From: Candidatus Cloacimonadota bacterium
GTDB taxonomy: Bacteria; Cloacimonadota; Cloacimonadia; Cloacimonadales; Cloacimonadaceae
DNA length: 64,000 nt
Assembly (NCBI GenBank): GCA_020532545.1
Contig: JAJBAW010000008.1
Span: 1-64,000, forward strand
Direction of reading: 5' to 3'
The notes beneath the pieces were generated by a model. That model saw nothing but the letters and a program-made list of their open reading frames with translations, ran no database searches and was not told where the DNA came from. A program made the position numbers and the translations under genes. Positions 18,554 through 26,935 of this stretch are shown piece by piece (positions within the stretch are counted from its first letter, which is position 1; each line of letters begins with the position of its first letter).

Positions 18554-19648
18554 ATGAGAAAATATCTCATGTATCTGGTTTTGTTTAATCTGTTGTTTAT
18601 AGTAGGGTGTGCCCAAGTGCCACAATCAGTTGGCCTTCCTTGGAATAGATCATTATCAAGCGAAAAGATTTTACCCGCATCAAAAATATCGGTTTCTGTA
18701 GAGTGCAAGTCCACGCCGCTTTTAGGCTCTGATCAGTTGGTTAACGATGAAATAGCCGCGACAGTTAACGAACTTCTTACACGCAGAGGATTTATCGTAA
18801 GCGAACAAAATCCCAAGTACAGAATGAAGGTAAAATACCAGACAGAGGTCACCAGACAGAAAGTTCTAATGAGCAGTTTATACTCAAGCAGTAACGCAGG
18901 TTATTATGACTCTTCATTAGGATACTCAGGATTGGGGGTCATATTTGCACTCTCAATGGCAGCAGCATCAGCGAGTAATACGAACTATTCTCAGAACATC
19001 AATGTCGAATATGATACCTACAAGCATAGTCTGACCTGCGAAATATACTCTGAACGCGATCAAGTTATTTGGCAAAATGAAACATTTATTGATAGCTATC
19101 AATTAGATATTTTGAGCAGATACATACCCTTATTGCAAATAGCTTTTTCAGCTCTGCCCACTACTAATGAAGTGGTTCCCAGAGTAGAAAAACTAAAAAG
19201 TGACAGAATCGCTGATTTTGCCCAGACATACTTGAGCCACACACTTCTCATGTCCCCGGCTCTGCCAAATTACATCAAAATCATAGATCCGCGCGACTAT
19301 AATTCCTCCTCAAATTATATTCCTCGTGGCATATCTGATCCTTCTGCAATTATGGCATATTTGGATTTATTGAGTACTGCCGAGTACGCCATCCCAAACG
19401 GAGATGAAAAAGATTGGCAAAACCCTACTAAGAAATCACTTTGGGCAAACGCATTTTTGATCGGAAGATACTATCTGGGTCAAGATGAAACACCTGTAAA
19501 TGTAGTAATTAGCCTGAAAGGAACACCTAACTATTATACTGTAGATAAATGCCGTTTGGTGAGTGACAAGTTGTACCAGCAGTACCTTTACAAGCACAAT
19601 GCATGGAAAAGTGCTTTAGTTAATTACTACAATTTCTTTGAAGAGTAG
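18554..19648 (+). CDS. Hypothetical lipoprotein, 364 aa
   Basis: The lipobox 'LLFIVGCAQ' places the lipidated Cys at residue 19. 'GFIVSEQNPKYRMKVKYQTEV' and the following glycine/serine-rich hydrophobic stretch ('GYSGLGVIFALSMAAASAS', about 124-142) resemble the glycine-zipper segment of DUF4136-type lipoproteins, but I cannot assign a family with confidence. The C-terminal 130 residues have no known motif. A GAGAGGT site precedes ATG 18554. A TTGACG..TAGTGT pair near 18395-18424 could be its promoter. It stands alone. Confidence 0.75.
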   Translation: MRKYLMYLVLFNLLFIVGCAQVPQSVGLPWNRSLSSEKILPASKISVSVECKSTPLLGSDQLVNDEIAATVNELLTRRGFIVSEQNPKYRMKVKYQTEVTRQKVLMSSLYSSSNAGYYDSSLGYSGLGVIFALSMAAASASNTNYSQNINVEYDTYKHSLTCEIYSERDQVIWQNETFIDSYQLDILSRYIPLLQIAFSALPTTNEVVPRVEKLKSDRIADFAQTYLSHTLLMSPALPNYIKIIDPRDYNSSSNYIPRGISDPSAIMAYLDLLSTAEYAIPNGDEKDWQNPTKKSLWANAFLIGRYYLGQDETPVNVVISLKGTPNYYTVDKCRLVSDKLYQQYLYKHNAWKSALVNYYNFFEE

Positions 19649-19677
19649 TATCCAGTTTACAGAGAGAAACTATCAGG

Positions 19678-19716
19678 TTCGGACATGCAATTCCTGCTAG
19701 GGATCGCATGTCCGAA
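19678..19716. other. Perfect inverted repeat between lipoprotein and next gene
   Basis: TTCGGACATGC (19678-19688) with GCATGTCCGAA (19706-19716) forms an 11-bp perfect stem with a 17-nt loop. No T-run follows on the plus strand. It may be a terminator without U tract, an RNA stabiliser or a protein site. Confidence 0.5.
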
Positions 19717-19845
19717 ATTAACCATCTCTTCAAAGCACCAGGGTCAAGAAACTTGAATCGAGACCTGAGCCCGATAATCCATCCCACCAGCATAATCCCT
19801 GTGACAATTAACCTTTCCATGCAGACGCCTTTGCTTCGATTTATC

Positions 19846-19878
19846 TTGACATATTTGCAGGTTTGAATAGATTATAAT
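19846..19878 (+). promoter_or_regulatory. Promoter of gene 19899
   Basis: TTGACA at 19846-19851 and TAGATT at 19868-19873 (16-bp spacer), overlapping TATAAT at 19873-19878 (21-bp spacer, too long on its own). The ribosome site ATAGGAG follows at about 19886. Confidence 0.6.
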
Positions 19879-19898
19879 TAAAAGCATAGGAGTTCACA

Positions 19899-20513
19899 AT
19901 GAAAAGGACCATAGTTTTACTATTAGTCACAGTCTTTAGCCTCGCGCTCTTTGCCCAAAACGCAAAGTCTGAAGCCCTTGGAAGCCTGAATACGGCCAAA
20001 TCCCTGATCGAAAGCGGTCAATATGTAAAGGCTCAGGAAGAACTGGATTACGCCCAGGCGAAGATCAGCGAGATTCTGTCTGAAGACCTGCTGAAGTATA
20101 TCCCAGATGCCCCTGCTGGATATTCCTTGAAAGACAAGAAAGCACAATCTCTGGGACAAGCGGGAGCCATCATTGGCAGCGCAAATTCCGTCTCTGCTGT
20201 GGGAAATTATACCAAGGGCGACGCTGAGATTAGTCTGACCATCGCAGTAGGTGGATTGCCCGGCCAGGCTGCTGGCCTGATGGGTTTGGCAGCAATGTTT
20301 GGCGGCATGACTGATCTCGGAACCAAGACCATCCGCGTAAAAGGCTATAATGCCACTATGGAATATGATAAAGACGATAAATCTGGCTCTTTGACTATCA
20401 AAGTGAGCGAGAAGATTTCGGTGATCGTGAATGGCGAATATCTGCCCAATGAAGATGCGATGAAGACTTTGGCCGAAAAGGTTGATTTCGATTTGTTGAA
20501 GAAAGCCTTCTAA
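19899..20513 (+). CDS. Periplasmic or secreted hypothetical protein, 204 aa
   Basis: A signal peptide ends at 'SLALFAQ' (residue 20). Residues 24-60 form a helical TPR-like segment ('LNTAKSLIESGQYVKAQEEL'). The rest has 'YIPDAPAGYSLKDKKAQSLG', 'GDAEISLTIAVGG', a glycine-rich 'GLMGLAAMFGGMTDLG' and 'VKGYNATMEYDKDDKSGSLTI'. I know similar small exported proteins from diverse Gram-negatives but no function. It has its own promoter-like element and a good terminator, so it is monocistronic. AGGAG lies 7 nt before ATG 19899. Confidence 0.8.
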   Translation: MKRTIVLLLVTVFSLALFAQNAKSEALGSLNTAKSLIESGQYVKAQEELDYAQAKISEILSEDLLKYIPDAPAGYSLKDKKAQSLGQAGAIIGSANSVSAVGNYTKGDAEISLTIAVGGLPGQAAGLMGLAAMFGGMTDLGTKTIRVKGYNATMEYDKDDKSGSLTIKVSEKISVIVNGEYLPNEDAMKTLAEKVDFDLLKKAF

Positions 20514-20532
20514 GAGACTATCTGCTACTTTG

Positions 20533-20566
20533 CCCCCGTTTGTCACCGACGAATGGGGGTTTTCTC
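20533..20566 (+). terminator. Terminator after gene 19899
   Basis: CCCCCGTT..AATGGGGG stem (20533-20540 with 20552-20559), then TTTTCTCT. It lies 19 bp after the stop codon. Confidence 0.85.
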
Positions 20567-20570
20567 TGTC

Positions 20571-21146
20571 TTAATCTGTGAAGGGAGAATCTTCAAAACC
20601 CAGGCTATCGGCCTTGGGCTCTGGTCCGCGACTCAGCGTGAGCCGGATCATGGATCTTTTTTCAAGCTTCGTGCCGGCAGCAGGTTGAGAGCGAATGACC
20701 TCGTTTTGCTCATACTCATCGCTATAGGTAGAATCTACGATGCTGCTTCTGAGATCATAATTCCTGAGCATCACCATGGCATGCTGAAAGCGGTTGCCCC
20801 GCAGATCCGGCACTGTCACCATTTTGCTGCCCTTGCTGATCGCCACATAGATGGTACCTTCCTGTCTGGTCCGGGTTCCCGGTGCGGGAGCTTGACTGAG
20901 CACATGATCCATCTTGATCACTTCGCTATATAGTGAATCCTTGACCACCACGTGCAGTTTCGCATCGTTAAGCACTTTTTTGGCCTCGGCCAATCCCATG
21001 CCCACCAGGAATGGGGTTTCTACCTTTTTGGGGCGACCAAAAGCCAGAGGAAGCAGCAGTTGGCTAAAAATGAACGCAGTTACGAAGATAATGCCCAGTC
21101 CTATTCCGAACATATATCCCCATTTTTTCAGGTCCGGTTTGTTCAC
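20571..21146 (-). CDS. Membrane-anchored PASTA-domain protein, 191 aa
   Basis: One N-terminal membrane helix (residues 11-34) precedes two PASTA domains (about 42-108 and 109-176), with 'VETPFLVGMGLAEAKKVL', 'VLSQAPAPGT', 'VTVPDLRGNRFQHAMVML' and 'VIRSQPAAGTKL'. PASTA domains bind peptidoglycan or muropeptides in penicillin-binding proteins and Ser/Thr kinases; here no kinase or transpeptidase is attached, so it is probably a periplasmic wall-sensing or anchoring subunit. The start is GTG with GAGG 6 nt upstream. It is the last gene of the operon with rsmB, 7 bp after that gene's stop, an order I know from other phyla. Confidence 0.88.
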   Translation of the reverse strand: MNKPDLKKWGYMFGIGLGIIFVTAFIFSQLLLPLAFGRPKKVETPFLVGMGLAEAKKVLNDAKLHVVVKDSLYSEVIKMDHVLSQAPAPGTRTRQEGTIYVAISKGSKMVTVPDLRGNRFQHAMVMLRNYDLRSSIVDSTYSDEYEQNEVIRSQPAAGTKLEKRSMIRLTLSRGPEPKADSLGFEDSPFTD

Positions 21147-21153
21147 TTTTTCC

Positions 21154-22470
21154 TCACTTTATCTTTTGCATTTTGGCGGCAAAAGCCCCGTCCATGTGGT
21201 GTTTGAAGGGGATAGTCTTCATAAAGCCCTTTTCGGTATAGGCTTTGGGGATGTATTTCTGAGCCGGGATCAGTTTGAAATTGGGATTATGCGCCAGAAA
21301 GCGCTCGATCTGAGCTTCGTTTTCCTGGGGATTCATAGTGCAAGTGGAATAAACCAAATAGCCTTCCAGCTTCACAAAAAGCGCTGCATGATCCAAGGCT
21401 TTGGCTTGCAATTTGATCAGCCCGGGAATGTCGTTGTGTGCCTGCCATCTGAGATCTGCCTTGCGGGAGAAGACACCCCAGCCGGAGCAGGGTGCATCCA
21501 CCAGGACTCTGTGATAAGCCGGGGCCACGGGGCCATAGGTCAACGCATCTGTGGTGATCTGCTTGATATTGGATATTTGCAAGCGGTCTGCAGCTTGTTT
21601 CAGCAGCTTCATCTTTTGAGGTATCCTATCCACCGCAATCACTTCTCCGGTGTTGTTCATCCGTTCTGCAATGTAGGTGCATTTCCCTCCCGGAGCGGCG
21701 AAAAAGTCCAGCACAGATTGCTCTGGCTGGGGGTCCAATAGTTCAATAACCATAGCCGCCGAGGTATCCTGCACCGAGAAATAGCCTTCTGAAAAGGCAA
21801 CTTCATTCAGAACCTCAGGAGCCTGTTTGGTGGTAAACATCATCTTGCTGGCCTCACAGGGTTGAATCTCGATCCCTCTGCGGGTAAAATACTTCTGCAG
21901 TTTTTCAGGAGTGGTAGCCAGGGAATTTACCCGGATATGCAAGACCGGATTCTCGTTGAAATACATAGCCAGATACTCTGTGGATTCTTCACCAAAGAGC
22001 TCAATCCAGGTCTTAATCAAATCCGGAGGATAGGAATGCTCATAGGCAATCCTGAGCATGGGATCCTCTGGATACTTGGTCTTGTCCTCCCTGAGATAGG
22101 CCCTGAGAATAGCATTTACAAAATCTGCCACGCCTTCGGAAAGAACTGTTTTGGCCAATTCCACTGTTTCATTCACGGCCGCATGGGGTGGAATGCTATC
22201 CAGATAGATGATCTGGTACAATCCCAGATAGAGCATGATCTTGATCTTGAGATCGGTGGATTCATACTTCTGGGCGTCCGTGTAGTGCGAGAGGATAAAG
22301 TCCAGCTTTTGGCGCATTTTGACCACACCCTTCACCGTGGTATAATACAGGGCGACGTCTTCGTTGTTCGCTTTCAGCTTTTTGGCTCTGCGAGTGAGCA
22401 GGGTATCGGAAAAATCTCCGTCTTTAAACACTCTCAGGATGGTAGTATATGCTTCAGATCTAAAACTCAT
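21154..22470 (-). CDS. rsmB: 16S rRNA (cytosine-967-C5)-methyltransferase RsmB, 438 aa
   Basis: An N-terminal NusB-like RNA-binding domain (residues 1-135, 'YHT-type' helices with 'IIYLDSIPPHAAVNETVELAK') precedes the Rossmann methyltransferase domain: SAM motif I 'DFFAAPGGKCTYIAE', motif IV 'VDAPCSGWGVFSRKADLRW' with one catalytic Cys, and motif VI 'VYSTCTMNPQENE' with the other. Length is normal. The start ATG overlaps the ruvA stop by 4 bp, so translation is coupled. The enzyme methylates C967 of 16S rRNA. Confidence 0.95.
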   Translation of the reverse strand: MSFRSEAYTTILRVFKDGDFSDTLLTRRAKKLKANNEDVALYYTTVKGVVKMRQKLDFILSHYTDAQKYESTDLKIKIMLYLGLYQIIYLDSIPPHAAVNETVELAKTVLSEGVADFVNAILRAYLREDKTKYPEDPMLRIAYEHSYPPDLIKTWIELFGEESTEYLAMYFNENPVLHIRVNSLATTPEKLQKYFTRRGIEIQPCEASKMMFTTKQAPEVLNEVAFSEGYFSVQDTSAAMVIELLDPQPEQSVLDFFAAPGGKCTYIAERMNNTGEVIAVDRIPQKMKLLKQAADRLQISNIKQITTDALTYGPVAPAYHRVLVDAPCSGWGVFSRKADLRWQAHNDIPGLIKLQAKALDHAALFVKLEGYLVYSTCTMNPQENEAQIERFLAHNPNFKLIPAQKYIPKAYTEKGFMKTIPFKHHMDGAFAAKMQKIK

Positions 22471-23069
22471 TTTGCCCTCTGATATAGTCTTTTAATCACT
22501 TCTTTGATCAATTTCTCCTCGGGAAATTCGCGTTCTTCAGGACCCAGGAGTTTCAATTCCCGCTGGATCAAGCCTGCATTGAATCCCAAGGCCATCAAGG
22601 CACTTTCCACTTCTTGCAGCGGTGCATGGACCATGGCGATTTGAGAGGCATCCACATAGTCCATCAATTTGTGGACCTTGTCTCCCAGTTCCACGATCAG
22701 GCGTTGAGCGCTCTTTTTCCCGATGCCGGGAACTTTTGTGAGCAGCCCCTCTTCCCCACTTTGGATACTTCGCACAAAGGCGGGTATGCTCAGGGTGGAG
22801 AGAATGGAGATAGCAGTTCTGGGGCCGATGCCGCTGACTTTGGTGAGCTGGGTAAAGAGTTCGCGTTCGCCAAGTGTGGCAAAACCGTGGATGCGCACAT
22901 CGTCCTGCGAAATACTGAGGAAGCAGTATAGCGAACACTCACTGCCCACCGGTGGCAGGCTTTCGTAGGTAGAAACGGGTATCTTGAGCTCCCAGCCTAT
23001 GCCCATAGTTTCGATCACCGCTATTACGGGGCTTTTCTGAGTGAGAATGCCTTTGATGTATTCGATCAT
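22467..23069 (-). CDS. ruvA: Holliday junction DNA helicase subunit RuvA, 200 aa
   Basis: 'MIEYIKGILTQKSP' is the typical RuvA N-terminus. Residues 67-130 carry the two helix-hairpin-helix motifs ('LTKVSGIGPRTAISILS', 'LTKVPGIGKKSAQRLIVE'), and the C-terminal domain III ends 'EKLIKEVIKRLYQRAK'. RuvA tetramers bind the Holliday junction and load the RuvB motor. ATG 23069 overlaps the ruvC stop (ATGA), which fixes the start; a longer in-frame start at 23084 would run further into ruvC. ruvB is not in the window. Confidence 0.95.
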   Translation of the reverse strand: MIEYIKGILTQKSPVIAVIETMGIGWELKIPVSTYESLPPVGSECSLYCFLSISQDDVRIHGFATLGERELFTQLTKVSGIGPRTAISILSTLSIPAFVRSIQSGEEGLLTKVPGIGKKSAQRLIVELGDKVHKLMDYVDASQIAMVHAPLQEVESALMALGFNAGLIQRELKLLGPEEREFPEEKLIKEVIKRLYQRAK

Positions 23070-23551
23070 GTGACTTTTTCCCATTTGATGCGGTTAAAGT
23101 GTGTGGTGGCTATGGCCAGGGCGTCATAGGCATCATCGCGCAGCTTGGTCTCGCTGAGCGGATATAGTTTATTGATCATATAGCGCACTTGCTCCTTGGT
23201 GGCATTTCCATTGCCAACCACCGCTTTTTTGACTTCACGGGGGCTGTATTCCACGAAAGGAATTCCTTGCTGGGCCAAGGCCAAAAGGATTACTCCCCGG
23301 GCATGACCCAAAACAAAGATGCTTTTTATGTGTTTCTGAAAGAACATCGTTTCGATCGCCGCATAATCCGGTTTGTACTCTTTGATGACCCCTACGATAG
23401 ACTCGTAGAGCTGACAAAGACGCTGACCCAGATCCGGCTGACGAGTTACATCGATCAGATCACAGCCCGCAGCTATCACTTTGCTTTTTTCATATTGGAT
23501 GAGCCCATAACCGCAATAGCGGCTACCAGGATCTATCCCCAAGATCATCAC
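23066..23551 (-). CDS. ruvC: Crossover junction endodeoxyribonuclease RuvC, 161 aa
   Basis: 'ILGIDPGSRYCGYGLI' holds the first catalytic Asp, 'YAAIETMFFQKH' the Glu, and 'KLRDDAYDALAIATTH' the C-terminal Asp pair, all as in RuvC resolvases. The start is GTG 23551 (followed directly by ATG 23548); GAGGA lies 10 nt before the GTG. It is 6 bp after yebC and overlaps ruvA by 4 bp. It resolves Holliday junctions made during recombination. Confidence 0.95.
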   Translation of the reverse strand: MMILGIDPGSRYCGYGLIQYEKSKVIAAGCDLIDVTRQPDLGQRLCQLYESIVGVIKEYKPDYAAIETMFFQKHIKSIFVLGHARGVILLALAQQGIPFVEYSPREVKKAVVGNGNATKEQVRYMINKLYPLSETKLRDDAYDALAIATTHFNRIKWEKVT

Positions 23552-23557
23552 AGAATA

Positions 23558-24310
23558 TCATTCCTCAGATGAAAGCTCTGCCATTACCTCGTCGGACAGC
23601 TCAAAATTGGAATAAACCTTTTGGACATCATCCAGCTCTTCCAGCATATCAATCAACCTGAGCAGTTTCGAGGCTACTTCATCGGCGTTGACGGTGGTTT
23701 TTGGCACTCTGGTAAGCTCGGCATTTTCCACTGGAAATCCGGCCGCTTCGAAATTGGCCAGAACAGTGTGAAATTCTGTGGGAGAAGTATATATTTCAAA
23801 ATATTCTTCCCCCATTTGCACGTCTTCTGCACCAGCTTCCAAGGCTTGCATCATAAATTCGTCTTCATTGAGGCCGGCCACAGGAACATTTAAATAGCCT
23901 TTAAAATCAAAATTCCAGGATACCGCACCGGATTCAGCCAGATTCCCGCCATATTTTGACAGGGTATGACGCAATTCTGCCACAGTACGGTTTCTGTTAT
24001 CGGTCATCACGTCTATCACGATGCCCACTCCAGCCTGGCCGTAGCCTTCATAGGTAATCTCTTCATAAGAGACACCTTCGATCTCACCTGTGCCGCGCAG
24101 GATAGCGCGTTCGATGTTTTCGCGCGGCATATTGGCTGCTTTGGCCGTGAGAATGGCGGTTCTCAGCCGAGGGTTAGTATCGACGTCGCCGCCACCATTT
24201 TTTGCTGCCAGAATAATTTCTTTGACCAAACGGGTAAATATCTTGCCCCGCTTAGCGTCGGCTGCACCTTTTTTGTGCTTGATCGAGCTCCACTTGTTAT
24301 GTCCTGACAT
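23558..24310 (-). CDS. yebC: YebC/PmpR (TACO1) family protein, 250 aa
   Basis: The N-terminal signature 'MSGHNKWSSIKHKKGAADAK' and 'MPRENIERAI', 'YEGYGQAGVGI', 'TDNRNRTVAELRH' identify the family. Length is standard. Members were first described as transcription regulators and later linked to relief of ribosome stalling on proline-rich stretches. Association with ruvC-ruvA is a widespread gene order. It follows the EF-G-like gene by 14 bp, so two translation-related genes head the operon. Confidence 0.95.
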   Translation of the reverse strand: MSGHNKWSSIKHKKGAADAKRGKIFTRLVKEIILAAKNGGGDVDTNPRLRTAILTAKAANMPRENIERAILRGTGEIEGVSYEEITYEGYGQAGVGIVIDVMTDNRNRTVAELRHTLSKYGGNLAESGAVSWNFDFKGYLNVPVAGLNEDEFMMQALEAGAEDVQMGEEYFEIYTSPTEFHTVLANFEAAGFPVENAELTRVPKTTVNADEVASKLLRLIDMLEELDDVQKVYSNFELSDEVMAELSSEE

Positions 24311-24324
24311 ACTTACCTCTTTAT

Positions 24325-26382
24325 TTAATTAACTTCGTTGTCTTGCCAGGCGGCTACCACCTTCTGAGTAATATCTTCCGGGACTCTCTCGTAGTGAGAG
24401 AATTCTTGTGTAAAGCGTCCTCGGCCTTGAGTAAATGATTTCAGCGCAGTATAATATCCATACATCTCCACCAGAGGCATCTGAGCAGAAAGGTATTGCT
24501 TCTTGCCACGCTGTTCCATACCCATGATCCGGCCTCTGCGAGTGGCGATATCGCCCATCACATCGCCCATATATTCGCTGGGAACGATGATTACGATATC
24601 GTAAATGGGTTCCAGCAGGATGGGTTTGCATTTCTTGAAGCCTTCTTTGAGGGCCACTGATGCGGCGATCTTGAAAGCCATTTCGGAGCTATCCACATCG
24701 TGGTAACTGCCGTAATATACTTCCACAGCCACGTCCACCACTTTGTAACCTGCGATGATACCCTTTTCCAGGGTCTCCAAGAGGCCTTTTTCGATGGCAG
24801 GGACAAAGTTTGAGGGAATCACACCGCCCACGATGGCATTGATGAATTGGAATCCTTCTCCACGCTCGGTGGGTTTGATTCTGAAATATACTTCTCCGTA
24901 TTGGCCGCGGCCACCGGATTGTTTTTTGTGCTTATACTGGCTTTCCGCACTGCCAACGATAGTCTCTTTGTAGGGAATGCGCGGGGTTTTGAGTTCAGCT
25001 TCTACTTTGTAACGGTTTTTCAGCTTTTTCAAGACCAATTGCAATTGCTGGTCTCCCATGCCGGAAAGCACGTTCTCATGAGTTTCCGCATTGAGCTCGT
25101 AACGGATGGTAGAGTCTTCTGCGATCACCCTTTGGAGGCTGCTGCCAATCTTGTCTTCATCGGATTGGTTTACGGCTTTGATGGCCTGCCAGGTGGTGGC
25201 TGCAGGCAGCACTACCGGCTTGATGGCATGGCGGGCATTCAGAGCCACGATGCTGCTCATCACACGGGCATTTTTCAGCTTTACCAAAGAGCCGATCTCG
25301 CCAGCTCTGAGTTCAGAGCAGTCATGACGGTTTTTTCCGAACATGTAGAAAGTATTGCCAGCTTTGTCTTTGGCATCTTTTTCCGGGTTGTAAAATTCAT
25401 TACCGGTTTTGAGTGAGCCTGAGAAGAGCCTGACAAAGGCAAAGTCGCCCATGCTGGGATCTGCATAAAGCTTGAAGATATAACCCAAAAGTTCGCCATC
25501 AGGGCTGGCGATGAATTCTTTGGGCTCACCGTCTTCCACTAGTTCGATCTTGGGACAATCTGCAGGAGAAGGCAGATAAGCGATAATCGCATCTACAAAA
25601 GCCATTACACCCACACCGGTTCCAGCGCTGCAGACAAAAGCCGGGACAATATCGCCTGTGGCAATGCATTTTCTGAGCCCTTCCATCAAGCGACCTTGTT
25701 CCAATTCCATGTTTTCCAAAAACTCGTTGAGCAAAGCTTCATCAGTCTCGGCCACAGCTTCCATGAGCTGCAGTCTGGCATCTTCCATCTGATCTTTCAT
25801 ATTGGCAGGAACATCTACTTCGCCGGCGGCTGTGTAAGCTTTTTGCATGACTACATCCACCACGCCTTCAAAGGCTCCTTCTTTGCCAATGGGAATGTGG
25901 ACTTTCACGGGTCTGAGATCGCTATTCTCGTGGATGGATTCCAGAGTCTTCTCATAGTCCGCGTGTTCGTTGTCCATGCGGTTTACCAAGACGATCTTGG
26001 CTTTGTTTTTGCCCTCTAACTGCTCCAAAGCGAGCTCAAGGCCCACTTCAAAACCGCTGGAAGCATTTGCCACGATTACCACGCTTTCCACTGCGGGAAG
26101 GGCAACCACGGTATCGCCAACAAAATCCGGATAACCGGGGGCGTCCAGGATGTTGATCCTGTGATCTTTATAATCTACGTAGCCGATGGCTAGCCCCAAA
26201 GACATCTTTTTCGCGATTTCTTCCGGGTCAAAATCGAGTACGGTATTGCCTTCATCAATTTTACCAAGTCTATTGGTAGTATTGGTTTGATTAAAGATTT
26301 GTTCTGCCAAAGTAGTCTTGCCAGCTCCGCTGGAACCGACTAACATTAGATTGCGTAACTTCTTCATTGAGTATTCTTTCAT
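24325..26382 (-). CDS. Elongation factor G-like GTPase, 685 aa
   Basis: G1 is 'GSSGAGKTTLAE'. The switch I region reads 'DPEEIAKKMSLGLAIG' instead of the RGITI core of canonical EF-G. G3 is 'LDAPGYPDF' and G4 'LVNRMDNEH'. Domains II-V follow, with 'ETIVGSAESQYKHKKQSGGRGQYG'-type domain IV residues (here split in text) and 'PILLEPIYDIVIIVP' in domain V. DAPG for DTPG and the altered switch I mark it as an EF-G2/EF-G-like paralogue rather than the main translocase. Such forms are linked to ribosome recycling or specialised translation. GAGGA precedes ATG 26382. It is first in the operon with yebC, ruvC, ruvA, rsmB and the PASTA gene. Confidence 0.9.
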   Translation of the reverse strand: MKEYSMKKLRNLMLVGSSGAGKTTLAEQIFNQTNTTNRLGKIDEGNTVLDFDPEEIAKKMSLGLAIGYVDYKDHRINILDAPGYPDFVGDTVVALPAVESVVIVANASSGFEVGLELALEQLEGKNKAKIVLVNRMDNEHADYEKTLESIHENSDLRPVKVHIPIGKEGAFEGVVDVVMQKAYTAAGEVDVPANMKDQMEDARLQLMEAVAETDEALLNEFLENMELEQGRLMEGLRKCIATGDIVPAFVCSAGTGVGVMAFVDAIIAYLPSPADCPKIELVEDGEPKEFIASPDGELLGYIFKLYADPSMGDFAFVRLFSGSLKTGNEFYNPEKDAKDKAGNTFYMFGKNRHDCSELRAGEIGSLVKLKNARVMSSIVALNARHAIKPVVLPAATTWQAIKAVNQSDEDKIGSSLQRVIAEDSTIRYELNAETHENVLSGMGDQQLQLVLKKLKNRYKVEAELKTPRIPYKETIVGSAESQYKHKKQSGGRGQYGEVYFRIKPTERGEGFQFINAIVGGVIPSNFVPAIEKGLLETLEKGIIAGYKVVDVAVEVYYGSYHDVDSSEMAFKIAASVALKEGFKKCKPILLEPIYDIVIIVPSEYMGDVMGDIATRRGRIMGMEQRGKKQYLSAQMPLVEMYGYYTALKSFTQGRGRFTQEFSHYERVPEDITQKVVAAWQDNEVN

Positions 26383-26537
26383 GTTTTTCCTCGTGTGTTT
26401 ATCTCATTTTCATAGAATTCTTGTAGCGTTAAACCATGATTTCTGCTTCCTTGTAGCTGTCAATGCTTTTGTTTGTTCTTGACACATAAAGCAGGATCAG
26501 AAAATATTGAATCAAATTAAATCAAGGAGGTTCCAGC

Positions 26538-26831
26538 ATGGAACAAGAACCACGTTCTTTTACAAGTCAGAGCAATCTGAGTCCTCAGCAAAATATGGCT
26601 CCGGTAATGACCATCGGGAATTGGATCGTTACCATGATCCTCGTAGCCATACCCATCGTAAACCTCATTATGCTGATAGTGTGGGCGGTTAGCTCTACAG
26701 AAAACCCCAATCGCAAAAACTGGGCTATCGCGACTTTGATCTTTATTGGTATTCTCATTGTCTTGAACATACTTTTCCTTAGTACCATGATAGGTATGAT
26801 GGGAGGATTGATGGAAATGTTCGGCGGCTGA
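26538..26831 (+). CDS. Small two-helix membrane protein, 97 aa
   Basis: The ribosome site is near-perfect (AAGGAGG 7 nt before the ATG). After a polar 24-residue N-terminus there are two membrane helices, 'WIVTMILVAIPIVNLIMLIV' (about 28-47) and 'IATLIFIGILIVLNILFL' (about 64-81), joined by 'STENPNRKNWA', then a Gly/Met-rich tail. The 'P.VNL.M....WA....NP.RKNWA' pattern is common in small uncharacterised bacterial membrane proteins. TTGACA at 26479 with AAATAT 17 bp later may be its promoter. A strong terminator follows. Confidence 0.85.
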   Translation: MEQEPRSFTSQSNLSPQQNMAPVMTIGNWIVTMILVAIPIVNLIMLIVWAVSSTENPNRKNWAIATLIFIGILIVLNILFLSTMIGMMGGLMEMFGG

Positions 26832-26871
26832 ACAAGCCCCTGATTACATACTTTATCGTTAAAAACTAATC

Positions 26872-26909
26872 TCCCCCGGTTTTGCTTCGGCGAAATCGGG
26901 GGATTTTGT
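26872..26909 (+). terminator. Terminator of the small membrane protein gene
   Basis: TCCCCCGGTTTTGC-TTCG-GCGAAATCGGGGGA is a 14-bp stem with two G-U pairs and a TTCG tetraloop, followed by TTTTGTT. Confidence 0.85.
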
Positions 26910-26935
26910 TGCGCAGCGTTAAATGGATTTACAAA

